Below the pieces are notes generated by a model, which searched no databases, was not told where the DNA came from, and saw only the letters and a list, made by a program, of their open reading frames with translations. Below are positions 1-6,241 of a DNA stretch of 10,302 bases, piece by piece. Each line of letters opens with the position of its first letter. The first letter of the stretch is position 1. This DNA comes from an uncultured Oscillospiraceae bacterium (GTDB lineage Bacteria; Bacillota; Clostridia; Oscillospirales; Acutalibacteraceae): the NCBI GenBank assembly GCA_900539855.1, contig UQDO01000052.1, positions 1-10,302 on the forward strand. The letters run 5' to 3'. Both the position numbers and the translations under genes were made by a program.

Positions 1-1010
1 GGAAGATTGACTGCCCTTCCTAAGATTCCAAGTCTTAATTTACTATAAATATTTATATCTGCATTTTTAATATATTTCCATAAATCTTTCTTTTTGTTCA
101 GATTTTCTTCTGTGCCTGAACGAATCAGCATAACAGAAGAAACAGTCGTAATGATATCCAGATATCTCAACATATACTGTCTTAAATGTTTATTTGAAAT
201 TTTCTTTCCGATTCTTTCATTTTGATCTTGTGGAAATGCAGCATAAGAAGACACTTCTAAAACAAATTTTTTCTCTGGGTATAGTTTTTTATTTACACAT
301 AAACATTGTGATACTAAATCAATATAGTGATACCCGCCGTGCATAAGCATTCCGTAACCATATTTGTATGGATGATCTTCCCTGCTGTCATATTCTTTAT
401 GTGTATTCCACACTCCCCCTGCATGTCTTAAATGTACTGATGTTACAGGAGTTTCCAATTGTTTAACTTTATCCTTAACGAATTTTATAACAATATCATT
501 ATATATTGCATGATATCTACCTAGTGTCATAATCGAATGCTCTGCATTATTCTTAGCAATGTCATCCTTTATTTCTCTCATAATAGTAGGAATTTTTTCA
601 ATGTCAAAACAACCATTAGTCATTGGTGCAAATATTGGTTTTTCTGTCAATGAAGATATTCCTCTTTTTGCGCAAAATCTTAAATATTTCTCGTGTGATC
701 TAACTTCTGTAGCAATATATATTTTGATTTTGCCTTTTTCTTTTATAATTTCATCAATAATTTTTCCAAAATATTCTTCGTTAAACCACTCTTTTTCGCT
801 TAAATTAATATTATCTAAATACAATACTTTTTCTGGAAGAAAAGACTGTTTTCTTATTCTCGATTCAATATTTTCTTTTTCCGATAATAAGTCTATTATT
901 GTATATCCATTTATCATTCCCTTATTAAATGCATTTTCAAAACATTCTGTATATTTGTTAGAAACTATTTCATCATATCCAATGACTACTAAATGTGTGC
1001 TCTTTTTCAT
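1..1010 (-). CDS. Gfo/Idh/MocA-like oxidoreductase, C-terminus cut by the window edge
   Basis: The reading frame is open from an ATG at 1010 to the left edge, giving 336 complete residues and no stop. Residues 96-125 read as the classic middle of a Gfo/Idh/MocA Rossmann domain: a strand ending IYIAT, a histidine (H106), then EKP at 123-125, whose lysine is usually catalytic. Residues 219-231 (core MLMHGGYHYIDL) match the region carrying the family's catalytic histidine. The family uses NAD(P)H to oxidise or reduce sugars and related compounds; the substrate here cannot be told. The N-terminal nucleotide loop is odd: VVIGYDEIVS replaces the usual GxGxxG, so cofactor binding may be altered. The ribosome site AAAGGA lies about 10 bases upstream of the start. 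The gene follows a terminator and is roughly 30% GC in the lines I counted, far lower than its neighbours, with AGA and ATA codons common, which suggests acquisition by transfer. Confidence 0.72.
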   Translation of the reverse strand, partial: MKKSTHLVVIGYDEIVSNKYTECFENAFNKGMINGYTIIDLLSEKENIESRIRKQSFLPEKVLYLDNINLSEKEWFNEEYFGKIIDEIIKEKGKIKIYIATEVRSHEKYLRFCAKRGISSLTEKPIFAPMTNGCFDIEKIPTIMREIKDDIAKNNAEHSIMTLGRYHAIYNDIVIKFVKDKVKQLETPVTSVHLRHAGGVWNTHKEYDSREDHPYKYGYGMLMHGGYHYIDLVSQCLCVNKKLYPEKKFVLEVSSYAAFPQDQNERIGKKISNKHLRQYMLRYLDIITTVSSVMLIRSGTEENLNKKKDLWKYIKNADINIYSKLRLGILGRAVNL

Positions 1011-1077
1011 TGTTCCATATTCCTTTCATTCTAATCTTTTTATCTGCCAAATAAAATTTATCAGATTTTTTAACTAT

Positions 1078-1111
1078 AAAAAACACAGCGGCAGATTTGG
1101 CTGCCGCTGTG
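1078..1111 (-). terminator. Rho-independent terminator of the serS-thioesterase-membrane protein operon
   Basis: The arms CACAGCGGCAG (1084-1094) and CTGCCGCTGTG (1101-1111) pair perfectly over 11 bp around a six-base loop. Read on the minus strand the stem is followed directly by TTTTTT (1083-1078). It sits 18 bases past the stop codon of the four-helix membrane protein. On the plus strand the stem has no T tract, so it works in one direction. It also marks the border with the AT-rich gene downstream. Confidence 0.93.
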
Positions 1112-1128
1112 CGAAAAACTAAATTGCT

Positions 1129-1566
1129 TCAACTTATATTTTGCGCGTCTTTTGCCTGTGTCCACAAAAGCACCGCATTTATCACGGCTGCGGCGATGTA
1201 AAGCACCGCCGGCACAAAAAGCAGCCGCAAAAGCGTTATCTGTTTTAGTGACAGCACATAGTAAAACACACCGCCAAGGCAAAGCAGCGAATAAATTATC
1301 ACTATCACGTTTTTGAAATTATTACCTTCGGGATAAAACAGCACCGCCGCGCCGCAGACAGCAAGGCATGCGGTCAGCACCGCCGAAGGCGCCGTGCTGC
1401 CGGCAGGCAGAAAAAGCGACAGATAACGCGCCATGTAGGACGCGTGCAATGTGATAACGGTAAGATACGCGCAAAAGGTCAGCGAGACAGCGGTGAACAA
1501 AAGGTCGAAAAACACCGCTGCCGACCGGCTTATACTATGGATAAGCGCCATTCTGCTTTTTTTCAC
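1129..1566 (-). CDS. Hypothetical four-helix membrane protein (145 aa)
   Basis: I do not recognise the family. The protein is very hydrophobic, with four likely membrane helices at about residues 15-40, 60-77, 86-105 and 112-136, a basic N-terminus (MKKSR) and a short polar tail. I chose a GTG start at 1566 because AGGGGAG lies seven bases upstream (1574-1580). The frame can be opened further to 1683, but that would overlap the thioesterase gene, has no better ribosome site and gives an arginine-rich, unlikely N-terminus. It starts 65 bases after the thioesterase stop and ends just before the terminator at 1078-1111, so it is probably the last gene of the serS transcript. No clear promoter of its own is visible. 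No function can be given. Confidence 0.72.
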   Translation of the reverse strand: MKKSRMALIHSISRSAAVFFDLLFTAVSLTFCAYLTVITLHASYMARYLSLFLPAGSTAPSAVLTACLAVCGAAVLFYPEGNNFKNVIVIIYSLLCLGGVFYYVLSLKQITLLRLLFVPAVLYIAAAVINAVLLWTQAKDAQNIS

Positions 1567-1573
1567 AACATAT

Positions 1574-1580
1574 CTCCCCT
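1574..1580 (-). promoter_or_regulatory. Ribosome binding site deciding a GTG start
   Basis: AGGGGAG on the minus strand is followed by seven bases and then GTG at 1566-1564. This fixes the start of the four-helix membrane protein well inside the longest possible frame. Confidence 0.7.
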
Positions 1581-1631
1581 TTTTACGACCCGACAGCAAG
1601 GACTGAAATATCCTTTGCCGCGCCGTATCTT

Positions 1632-2372
1632 TTAATAGTTTATCATACCGGTAAAACGGTCTGTTCCGCCGCAGGTGCCGCAAAACGTCACGGTATCGGC
1701 GGCAGCGTCCGCGAAAACGTCCATGGTCTCGCCCTCAAGCAGCTCGTTTTTGAAATTTATGGCGACCTCTTTGGGCGCTTTTTCCCGAAATTCCGAGGGC
1801 AGAAAGTCAAACATGATGTCGGCATAGACCGTGTTGTTCATGTGCCCGTTGTAGTCGATGTCCGAAAACCGTATGGTCCTTTCATATACCTCGCCTGTAC
1901 ACATAGCGTCGATCTTTTTGGGATCGCCGCACGAATTTGCAAGATCTGTGTTGTAGAGGTAATTTTTAAAATATTCTGCGTCTTTCGGGCGGACGATCGA
2001 GCGGTCTTTTAGATTTATCATTATAACCTCGGCTTTACTTTCGGTCAGCACCTCTTTGTCGGGAGTTTTTAATGTGTAGTTTCGCATAAAACGTATGCCT
2101 TTTAAGCTGCTGCACCATGTGGTGAGCCGTACCGGCTCCTCAGAGCCGGGCAGGCGGTTTACCTTTATGCGGCTTTTTGTGATTATAAACGCTACACCGT
2201 ACCGGTCGCGCAGCATTTGAGACGTTGTGCCGAAGTGAAATATATGCTTCTCGCCTACCTCCTGCTGAAGCCTCAGCAGTGCGGACACCTTCAGCCGGTC
2301 ATACCGGTCGGCGCTGTAGCACGGTATCGAAAGATCCCATTCGTATGCCGTGCCGTCTAAGATCAGTCCCAT
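1632..2372 (-). CDS. Acyl-ACP thioesterase (FatA/FatB-like, double hotdog)
   Basis: The 246-residue product matches the bacterial acyl-ACP thioesterase family related to plant FatA/FatB. These soluble enzymes hydrolyse acyl-ACP to free fatty acid and ACP. The N-terminal hotdog half runs from about residue 5 to 125, with the long helix stretch KVSALLRLQQEVGEKH (28-43). The C-terminal half carries the signature DIDYNGHMNN at 171-180, in which N175 and H177 are the residues usually placed in the active site. Length is normal for the bacterial family. The ATG at 2372 has AAGGAG five bases upstream, and that site overlaps the stop region of serS, only nine bases away, so the two genes are co-transcribed and probably translationally linked. 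The natural acyl chain length is not evident. In bacteria without free fatty acid recycling its role is unclear; release of fatty acids for membrane adjustment is one guess. Confidence 0.9.
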   Translation of the reverse strand: MGLILDGTAYEWDLSIPCYSADRYDRLKVSALLRLQQEVGEKHIFHFGTTSQMLRDRYGVAFIITKSRIKVNRLPGSEEPVRLTTWCSSLKGIRFMRNYTLKTPDKEVLTESKAEVIMINLKDRSIVRPKDAEYFKNYLYNTDLANSCGDPKKIDAMCTGEVYERTIRFSDIDYNGHMNNTVYADIMFDFLPSEFREKAPKEVAINFKNELLEGETMDVFADAAADTVTFCGTCGGTDRFTGMINY

Positions 2373-2381
2373 TCCTGCTCC

Positions 2382-3665
2382 TTACTTTTTAACTATCTTT
2401 TCCATGCCGCCCATGTACGGACGAAGTGCCTCGGGTATTTTTACGCTGCCGTCCTCGCAAAGGTTGTTTTCAAGGAACGCAATGAGCATTCTCGGCGGCG
2501 CAACGACGGTGTTGTTGAGGGTGTGTGCAAAGTAGTTGCCGTTTTTGCCCTTTACGCGGATCTTGAGGCGTCTTGCCTGTGCGTCCGAAAGGTTGGAGCA
2601 TGAGCCGACTTCAAAATATTTTTTCTGACGGGGCGACCACGCCTCAACGTCAAGCGATTTTACCTTCAGATCGGCAAGATCGCCCGAGCAGCACTCAAGC
2701 GTTCTGACCGGGATGTCGAGCGAACGGAACAGGTCGACGGTGTTTTTCCACAGCTTGTCGAACCACATTTTTGAGTCCTCAGGTCTGCAGACAACTATCA
2801 TTTCCTGCTTTTCAAACTGGTGTATTCTGTAAACACCGCGCTCCTCGATGCCGTGCGCGCCCTTTTCCTTGCGGAAGCAGGGAGAATAGCTGGTTAGGGT
2901 GTAGGGCAGGCTCTCCTCCGGATTTACGGTGTCGATAAACTTGCCAATCATGCTGTGCTCGCTCGTGCCGATAAGGTAGAGGTCCTCGCCCTCTATTTTA
3001 TACATCATAGCGTCCATCTCGGCAAAGCTCATAACGCCTGTGACGACGTTTGAACGGATCATAAAGGGCGGTACGCAGTAGGTAAAGCCGCGGTTTATCA
3101 TGAAGTCGCGCGCATATGCGATGACCGCCGAATGGAGACGGGCAATGTCGCCCATGAGATAATAAAATCCGTTGCCTGCGACCTTTCTTGCACTGTCAAG
3201 GTCGATGCCGCCGAACTTTTCCATTATTTCGGTGTGGTAGGGGATCTCAAAGTCAGGCACGACCGGCTCGCCGAAGCGCTCGATCTCGACATTTTCGGTG
3301 TCGTTTTTGCCGATAGGAACCGACGGGTCGATTATGTTGGGTATCACCATCATGACACGGGTCAGCTTTTCGTCATATTCAGCCTCAAGCTTCTCCAGCT
3401 TTGCGAGCTTTGCGGCAAATTCGCCAACCTTTTTCTTGGCTTCCTCGGCCTTGTCCTTTTCGCCCTTTGCCATGAATGCGCCTATCTGCTTGGAGATAGA
3501 ATTGCGGTCTGCTCTAAGCGAATCAGCCTCGCGCTGCGCTTCGCGCTTCTTTGCGTCGTATTCTATCGCTTCATCGACCAGCGGCAGCTTCTCATCCTGA
3601 AACTTGTTTCTGATGTTCTGCTTTACTACCTCGGGGTTTTCCCTTACAAATTTAATGTCCAGCAT
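2382..3665 (-). CDS. serS: Seryl-tRNA synthetase
   Basis: This class II enzyme charges tRNA-Ser (and tRNA-Sec) with serine using ATP in the cytoplasm. The 427-residue length is normal. The N-terminus MLDIKFVRENPEVV is typical. A charged coiled-coil arm that contacts the tRNA long variable loop spans about residues 30-105. The serine-binding TxE motif is TSE at 234-236, motif 2 starts at CFRKEKGAHG (263-272), and SCSNLSDAQARR (355-366) matches the conserved active-site segment. Motif 3, around NNTVVAPPRMLIAFLEN (384-400), keeps its arginine R392 but differs from the common bacterial form GLAVGRTLVAILEN. I chose ATG 3665 because GGAG lies six bases upstream; a start four codons earlier has no usable ribosome site. 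It is the first gene of a serS-thioesterase-membrane protein operon with its own promoter near 3726. Confidence 0.95.
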   Translation of the reverse strand: MLDIKFVRENPEVVKQNIRNKFQDEKLPLVDEAIEYDAKKREAQREADSLRADRNSISKQIGAFMAKGEKDKAEEAKKKVGEFAAKLAKLEKLEAEYDEKLTRVMMVIPNIIDPSVPIGKNDTENVEIERFGEPVVPDFEIPYHTEIMEKFGGIDLDSARKVAGNGFYYLMGDIARLHSAVIAYARDFMINRGFTYCVPPFMIRSNVVTGVMSFAEMDAMMYKIEGEDLYLIGTSEHSMIGKFIDTVNPEESLPYTLTSYSPCFRKEKGAHGIEERGVYRIHQFEKQEMIVVCRPEDSKMWFDKLWKNTVDLFRSLDIPVRTLECCSGDLADLKVKSLDVEAWSPRQKKYFEVGSCSNLSDAQARRLKIRVKGKNGNYFAHTLNNTVVAPPRMLIAFLENNLCEDGSVKIPEALRPYMGGMEKIVKK

Positions 3666-3683
3666 ATTTTTCTCCATCCCTAC

Positions 3684-3722
3684 CCGTTTTCACGGTTTTC
3701 GCAACTTGCGGCGTGCGACGCC
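3684..3722 (-). other. Three consecutive small hairpins in the serS leader
   Basis: Between the serS -10 element and its ribosome site three short palindromes stand one after another: GGCGT/ACGCC (3710-3722), CGCA/TGCG (within 3700-3710) and CCGT-GAAA-ACGG on the minus strand (3684-3695), the last with a GNRA-type tetraloop. The leader is too short for a T-box. The predicted transcript would begin near 3719, so the first palindrome may lie partly outside the RNA. Function, if any, is unknown. Confidence 0.4.
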
Positions 3723-3725
3723 AAA

Positions 3726-3731
3726 ATTATA
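3726..3731 (-). promoter_or_regulatory. Likely sigma-A -10 element of the serS operon
   Basis: The minus strand reads TATAAT here, about 60 bases upstream of the serS start, in an AT-rich pocket. No convincing TTGACA-like -35 is found 16-18 bases upstream (nearest is GAAAAT), so the promoter may be weak or need an activator. The element abuts and partly overlaps the arm of an inverted repeat. Confidence 0.55.
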
Positions 3732-3772
3732 CAATATATAGAAATTTAATTTTCCGTTTTCCTATATATTGT
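3731..3772. repeat. 11-bp perfect inverted repeat overlapping the serS promoter
   Basis: ACAATATATAG (3731-3741) and CTATATATTGT (3762-3772) are exact reverse complements, separated by 20 bases. It begins one base after the stop codon of the small membrane protein gene and ends in the serS -10. It could be an operator or a weak AU-rich RNA hairpin. It has no good T tract and few GC pairs, so a normal terminator is less likely. Confidence 0.6.
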
Positions 3773-3773
3773 G

Positions 3774-3995
3774 TTATTCCTTTTTATCAAAAATGCCTGC
3801 CTGTGCCAATACTCCGACGGCTATACTGACGGCAAGGATTATTTCCAGCTCGTCAAGGGCAATTCCCAGCACGGCGCCGGCTGCGACCGACAGGAAGATG
3901 ATCCCTGCCCTGCCTGCCAATTTTTTGTCCTTTATCGCCGAACGCAGCTTACCTGCGCTCTGCTTTAAAATCTCCCTGCCGCTTTTCTTATTCAT
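3774..3995 (-). CDS. Small two-helix membrane protein next to parB (73 aa)
   Basis: I do not recognise a named family. The N-terminal 30 residues are basic and amphipathic (lysines and arginines at 3, 4, 7, 11, 16, 18, 22, 24, 25 and 29). Two hydrophobic segments follow at about 31-47 and 51-68, with a charged tail DKKE. This layout suggests a helical hairpin in the membrane with a positively charged cytoplasmic face. The ATG at 3995 overlaps the parB stop codon by eight bases, in a different frame, with only a weak AAAG upstream, so translation is probably coupled to parB. A TTG at 4016 is possible but has no spaced ribosome site. Its position as the third gene of a parAB operon is suggestive of a link to segregation or simply of co-transcription; nothing in the sequence proves either. 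Confidence 0.7.
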   Translation of the reverse strand: MNKKSGREILKQSAGKLRSAIKDKKLAGRAGIIFLSVAAGAVLGIALDELEIILAVSIAVGVLAQAGIFDKKE

Positions 3996-4845
3996 TGTCT
4001 TTATTATCGCCGGCAAGCCTTGAGGCTATGTAAAACAGGTCGTCGTCCCCGAAAAATTCTATCTGGATGACGCCGGTTTTGCCGTTGCCCGATATTTTCA
4101 CCCTTCTTCCGGTCTGCGACGACAGAGCCGCCTCGGTCTCAACATATATTTTGTTTTTCACCTTTGGCTTTTTGACCGAAATTCCGGGCTTCTGCTGCTT
4201 GGCGATGCCTTCGATATCGCGTACCGACGCGCCGCTTTTAGCCAGCTCCAGCGCCTGATGCCTAAGCTCGCCCTTAGGCAGAGACAGCAGCGCACGGGCG
4301 TGACCCGACGATATCTCGCCGTTTTTCAGTGCCTCGGTCTCGTCGCTGTCGAGCGCCAGCAGTCTTAACGCGTTTGCTACCGCAGGACGCGATTTCCCGA
4401 CCTTTGCCGCGGCTTGCTCCTGCGTCAGCCCCAGTGTGTCCATCAGCTTTTTATATCCGAGAGCTTCCTCCACCGGATTGAGATCCTCGCGCTGAAGATT
4501 TTCGATAAGCGCCAGCTGCATGGTCTCGTCGTCGCTGAGTTCCTTGATCACGACCGGTATTTTTTCGAGACCTGCCATGCGGCTTGCGCGCCAGCGCCTT
4601 TCACCGGCTACTATCTGATACGACCCGTCGTCCAGAGGACGGACGAGCAGTGGTTGTATCAGCCCGTGCTCCTTTATGCTGTCGCTCAGCTCCTTCAGCG
4701 CTTCGGCGTCAAAGTCCTTTCGCGGCTGATCGCGGTTCGGGACTATCTGCGATGGTCTGAGCTCCGAGGTCTGACGCGCGTCGACCGCGTTTTCCTCAAA
4801 CAGAGAATCTATCCCTCTGCCCAGTCCGCCTTTTTTTATTGCCAT
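3988..4845 (-). CDS. parB: Chromosome partitioning protein ParB (Spo0J)
   Basis: ParB binds parS near the origin, loads as a CTP-dependent sliding clamp and spreads on neighbouring DNA, recruiting SMC and stimulating the ParA ATPase. The 285-residue product has all expected parts: an N-terminal KKGGLGRGIDSLF segment (4-16) typical of the family, the CTP-binding box GERRWRA (81-87), the ENLQRE box (115-120), a helix-turn-helix at about 141-165 (TQEQAAAKVGKSRPAVANAL) for parS recognition, and a C-terminal dimerisation domain ending near 275. ATG 4845 is chosen because AAAGGAG lies eight bases upstream; a TTG two codons earlier is too close to it. It follows parA by 45 bases and its stop overlaps the next small gene. 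The three parS sites nearby support ParB/Spo0J rather than the related Noc protein. Confidence 0.96.
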   Translation of the reverse strand: MAIKKGGLGRGIDSLFEENAVDARQTSELRPSQIVPNRDQPRKDFDAEALKELSDSIKEHGLIQPLLVRPLDDGSYQIVAGERRWRASRMAGLEKIPVVIKELSDDETMQLALIENLQREDLNPVEEALGYKKLMDTLGLTQEQAAAKVGKSRPAVANALRLLALDSDETEALKNGEISSGHARALLSLPKGELRHQALELAKSGASVRDIEGIAKQQKPGISVKKPKVKNKIYVETEAALSSQTGRRVKISGNGKTGVIQIEFFGDDDLFYIASRLAGDNKDNE

Positions 4846-4890
4846 TTCCAATGCTCCTTTAAAGAGGTGTAATAATGCGTTTTGCTCTGC

Positions 4891-5664
4891 TTATTTCCTT
4901 TTTGCCGCCCTTTTTATAAATTCCTTTGCAAGGTCGTTATAGCTTTCGGCGCCGCGGCACTTAGGATCGTAGTACTGTATTGGTCTGCCGTAGCTCGGTG
5001 CTTCGGAAAGCCTTACGCCGCGCGGTATCGTAGTTCTGTACAGCTCGTTCGCAAAGTATTTCTTTATCTCGCTTACGACCTGCTGCGTGAGGTTCAGCCT
5101 TCCGTCGAACATGGTCAGCAGCACGCCCTCAAGCAATAGGTCGGGATTGTAGCTGATTTTAACCTGTTTTACCGTTGCTATCAGCTGCGAAAGACCCTCA
5201 AGCGCGTAGTATTCGCACTGCAAGGGTACCAGAAACGAGTCCGACGCAGTCAGTGCGTTGACCGTAATAAGCCCCAAAGACGGCGGACAGTCTATAAATA
5301 TGTAGTCAAAGTCATTTTTTATCAGGGAAAGCGCCGTTTGCAGCTGCTTTTCCCTGCCCGGGATGTTTATAAGCTCGATCTCGGCACCGGCAAGGTCGAT
5401 GTTTGACGGTATGACCCACACATTTTTAAATTCGGTCTTTACAATGGCATCCTTTGCTCCGGCTCCGGTCGTGAACAGATCGTAGCTTGACAGCTTCGAA
5501 GCCTTTTTGTTTATTCCGTAGCCGCTGGTCGAATTGCCTTGAGGGTCCGCGTCGACAAGCAGGACCTTTTTGCCGCAGATACCGATGCCGGCTGCAAGAT
5601 TGACGGCGGTGGTCGTTTTGCCGACGCCGCCCTTCTGATTTATTATAGATATTATTCTGCCCAT
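4891..5664 (-). CDS. parA: Chromosome partitioning ATPase ParA (Soj)
   Basis: A 257-residue P-loop ATPase of the ParA/MinD type, which binds DNA non-specifically as an ATP dimer and works with ParB-parS to move or position origins; in spore formers Soj also affects DnaA activity. The deviant Walker A motif KGGVGKTT is at 11-18 with the signature lysine K11. LLVDADPQG (35-43) is the switch/A' region and FIDCPP (123-128) is Walker B. There is no N-terminal DNA-binding extension, so this is the short chromosomal Soj type and not a plasmid P1-type ParA. ATG 5664 has GGAGG five bases upstream. It is the first gene of the parA-parB-small membrane protein unit and has a strong sigma-A promoter at 5709-5737 with two parS sites just beyond it. 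Confidence 0.96.
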   Translation of the reverse strand: MGRIISIINQKGGVGKTTTAVNLAAGIGICGKKVLLVDADPQGNSTSGYGINKKASKLSSYDLFTTGAGAKDAIVKTEFKNVWVIPSNIDLAGAEIELINIPGREKQLQTALSLIKNDFDYIFIDCPPSLGLITVNALTASDSFLVPLQCEYYALEGLSQLIATVKQVKISYNPDLLLEGVLLTMFDGRLNLTQQVVSEIKKYFANELYRTTIPRGVRLSEAPSYGRPIQYYDPKCRGAESYNDLAKEFIKRAAKRK

Positions 5665-5708
5665 GGTCTCCTCCGGTCAGATGTTGAAACGTTTATGTAA
5701 CGCTTATT

Positions 5709-5737
5709 ATTATAGCCCAAAGGCACCCGTTTGTAAA
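5709..5737 (-). promoter_or_regulatory. Sigma-A promoter of parAB
   Basis: On the minus strand, TTTACA (5737-5732) is followed by exactly 17 bases and TATAAT (5714-5709). The predicted RNA starts near 5702, giving a leader of about 38 bases before the parA ATG. The first parS site begins only 15 bases upstream of the -35 element. Confidence 0.85.
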
Positions 5738-5752
5738 GGGCTTAAAAGCAAA

Positions 5753-5768
5753 AGTTTCACGTGAAACA
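5753..5768. other. parS: parS site (15/16 match)
   Basis: AGTTTCACGTGAAACA differs from the Bacillus-type consensus TGTTTCACGTGAAACA only in the first base; its inner 14 bases form a perfect palindrome. It is a ParB clamp-loading site. It lies 15 bases upstream of the parA -35, so ParB bound or spreading from here could feed back on parAB transcription. Confidence 0.92.
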
Positions 5769-5786
5769 AAAAATGTTTTGCACCTT

Positions 5787-5802
5787 GGTTTCACGCGAAA
5801 CA
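5787..5802. other. parS: parS site, second copy (14/16 match)
   Basis: GGTTTCACGCGAAACA matches the parS consensus except at the first base and at one central base (C for T), which breaks the exact palindrome. Its centre is 34 bp from that of the first site. Such one-base variants occur among known parS sites, so binding is likely though perhaps weaker. Confidence 0.8.
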
Positions 5803-5852
5803 TTGCTTTATTGTTTGCTGCCCCGGTGGCGCCGGGCGTCGGTCTCCTGCCG

Positions 5853-6221
5853 TCAGGATTTCATCTTCGGCTTGGCAAGCAGCGATACCAGCCAGCCGAA
5901 AACAATGGCTGCTGTGATACCTGCGGCTGTGGCTGTGATGCCGCCGGTAAGCGCTCCGGCAAGTCCCTGCTCTGCTACAGCTTTTTTAACACCGGTCGCA
6001 AGCGTGTAGCCGAAGCCGGTCAGCGGCACCGTCGCGCCGGCTCCTGCGTATTTTACTATCGGCTCGTAAACACCTATAGCGGTCAGTATCACACCGGCGA
6101 CAACGTATGAGACAAGTATTCTCGCCGGGGTGAGCTTGGTCTTATCTATCAGTATCTGACCGATAAGGCATATAAGTCCTCCGACCCAGAAGGCATTGAT
6201 GCACTGCATTAAAAGTTCCAT
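5853..6221 (-). CDS. spoVAE: Stage V sporulation protein AE (SpoVAE)
   Basis: SpoVAE is a small inner-membrane protein of the spore SpoVA complex, which moves calcium dipicolinate into the forespore and out at germination. The 122-residue product aligns by eye along its full length with the Bacillus protein: FWVGGLICLIGQILIDKTKLTPAR at the N-terminus (11-34), a middle segment YEPIVKYAGAGATVPLTGFG (52-71), and a glycine/alanine-rich C-terminal membrane helix (about 95-116) before a KPK tail. Three to four membrane helices are likely. ATG 6221 has AAGGAG eight bases upstream. It follows spoVAF by 39 bases, and the spacer contains a perfect parS. No clear terminator follows; only a weak GC-rich hairpin at 5822-5836. 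SpoVAC and SpoVAD, its usual partners, are not in this window. Confidence 0.93.
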   Translation of the reverse strand: MELLMQCINAFWVGGLICLIGQILIDKTKLTPARILVSYVVAGVILTAIGVYEPIVKYAGAGATVPLTGFGYTLATGVKKAVAEQGLAGALTGGITATAAGITAAIVFGWLVSLLAKPKMKS

Positions 6222-6241
6222 TTTTTAAACTCCTTTTTTGA

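Noticed and set aside
559..1122. Plus-strand open frame of 187 codons in the AT-rich region.
   Set aside because: It lies opposite the oxidoreductase gene, whose product has clear family motifs, has a low-complexity hydrophobic translation and no ribosome site, and runs through the terminator hairpin.
1567..1683. N-terminal extension of the four-helix membrane protein to 1683.
   Set aside because: It would overlap the thioesterase gene by 52 bases, and a GTG with a well-spaced AGGGGAG lies downstream.
3132..3749. Plus-strand open frame of 205 codons opposite serS.
   Set aside because: It is a shadow of the serS coding frame on the other strand and has no ribosome site or recognisable protein features.
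3731..3772. Inverted repeat as a terminator of the parAB unit.
   Set aside because: The stem is almost all A-T and the minus-strand sequence after it has only a broken T run, so it does not look like a working intrinsic terminator.
3666..3773. T-box leader for serS.
   Set aside because: The space from the likely transcription start to the ATG is only about 55 bases and contains no T-box-like sequence or large terminator/antiterminator stems.
5822..5836. Terminator after spoVAE (CCCGG/CCGGG hairpin).
   Set aside because: The stem has only five pairs and is not followed by a T tract on the minus strand; readthrough toward parA remains possible.
5665..5852. Replication origin with DnaA boxes near parAB.
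   Set aside because: No TTATCCACA-like boxes or clusters were seen here or elsewhere in the window; the parS sites alone mark only origin proximity.
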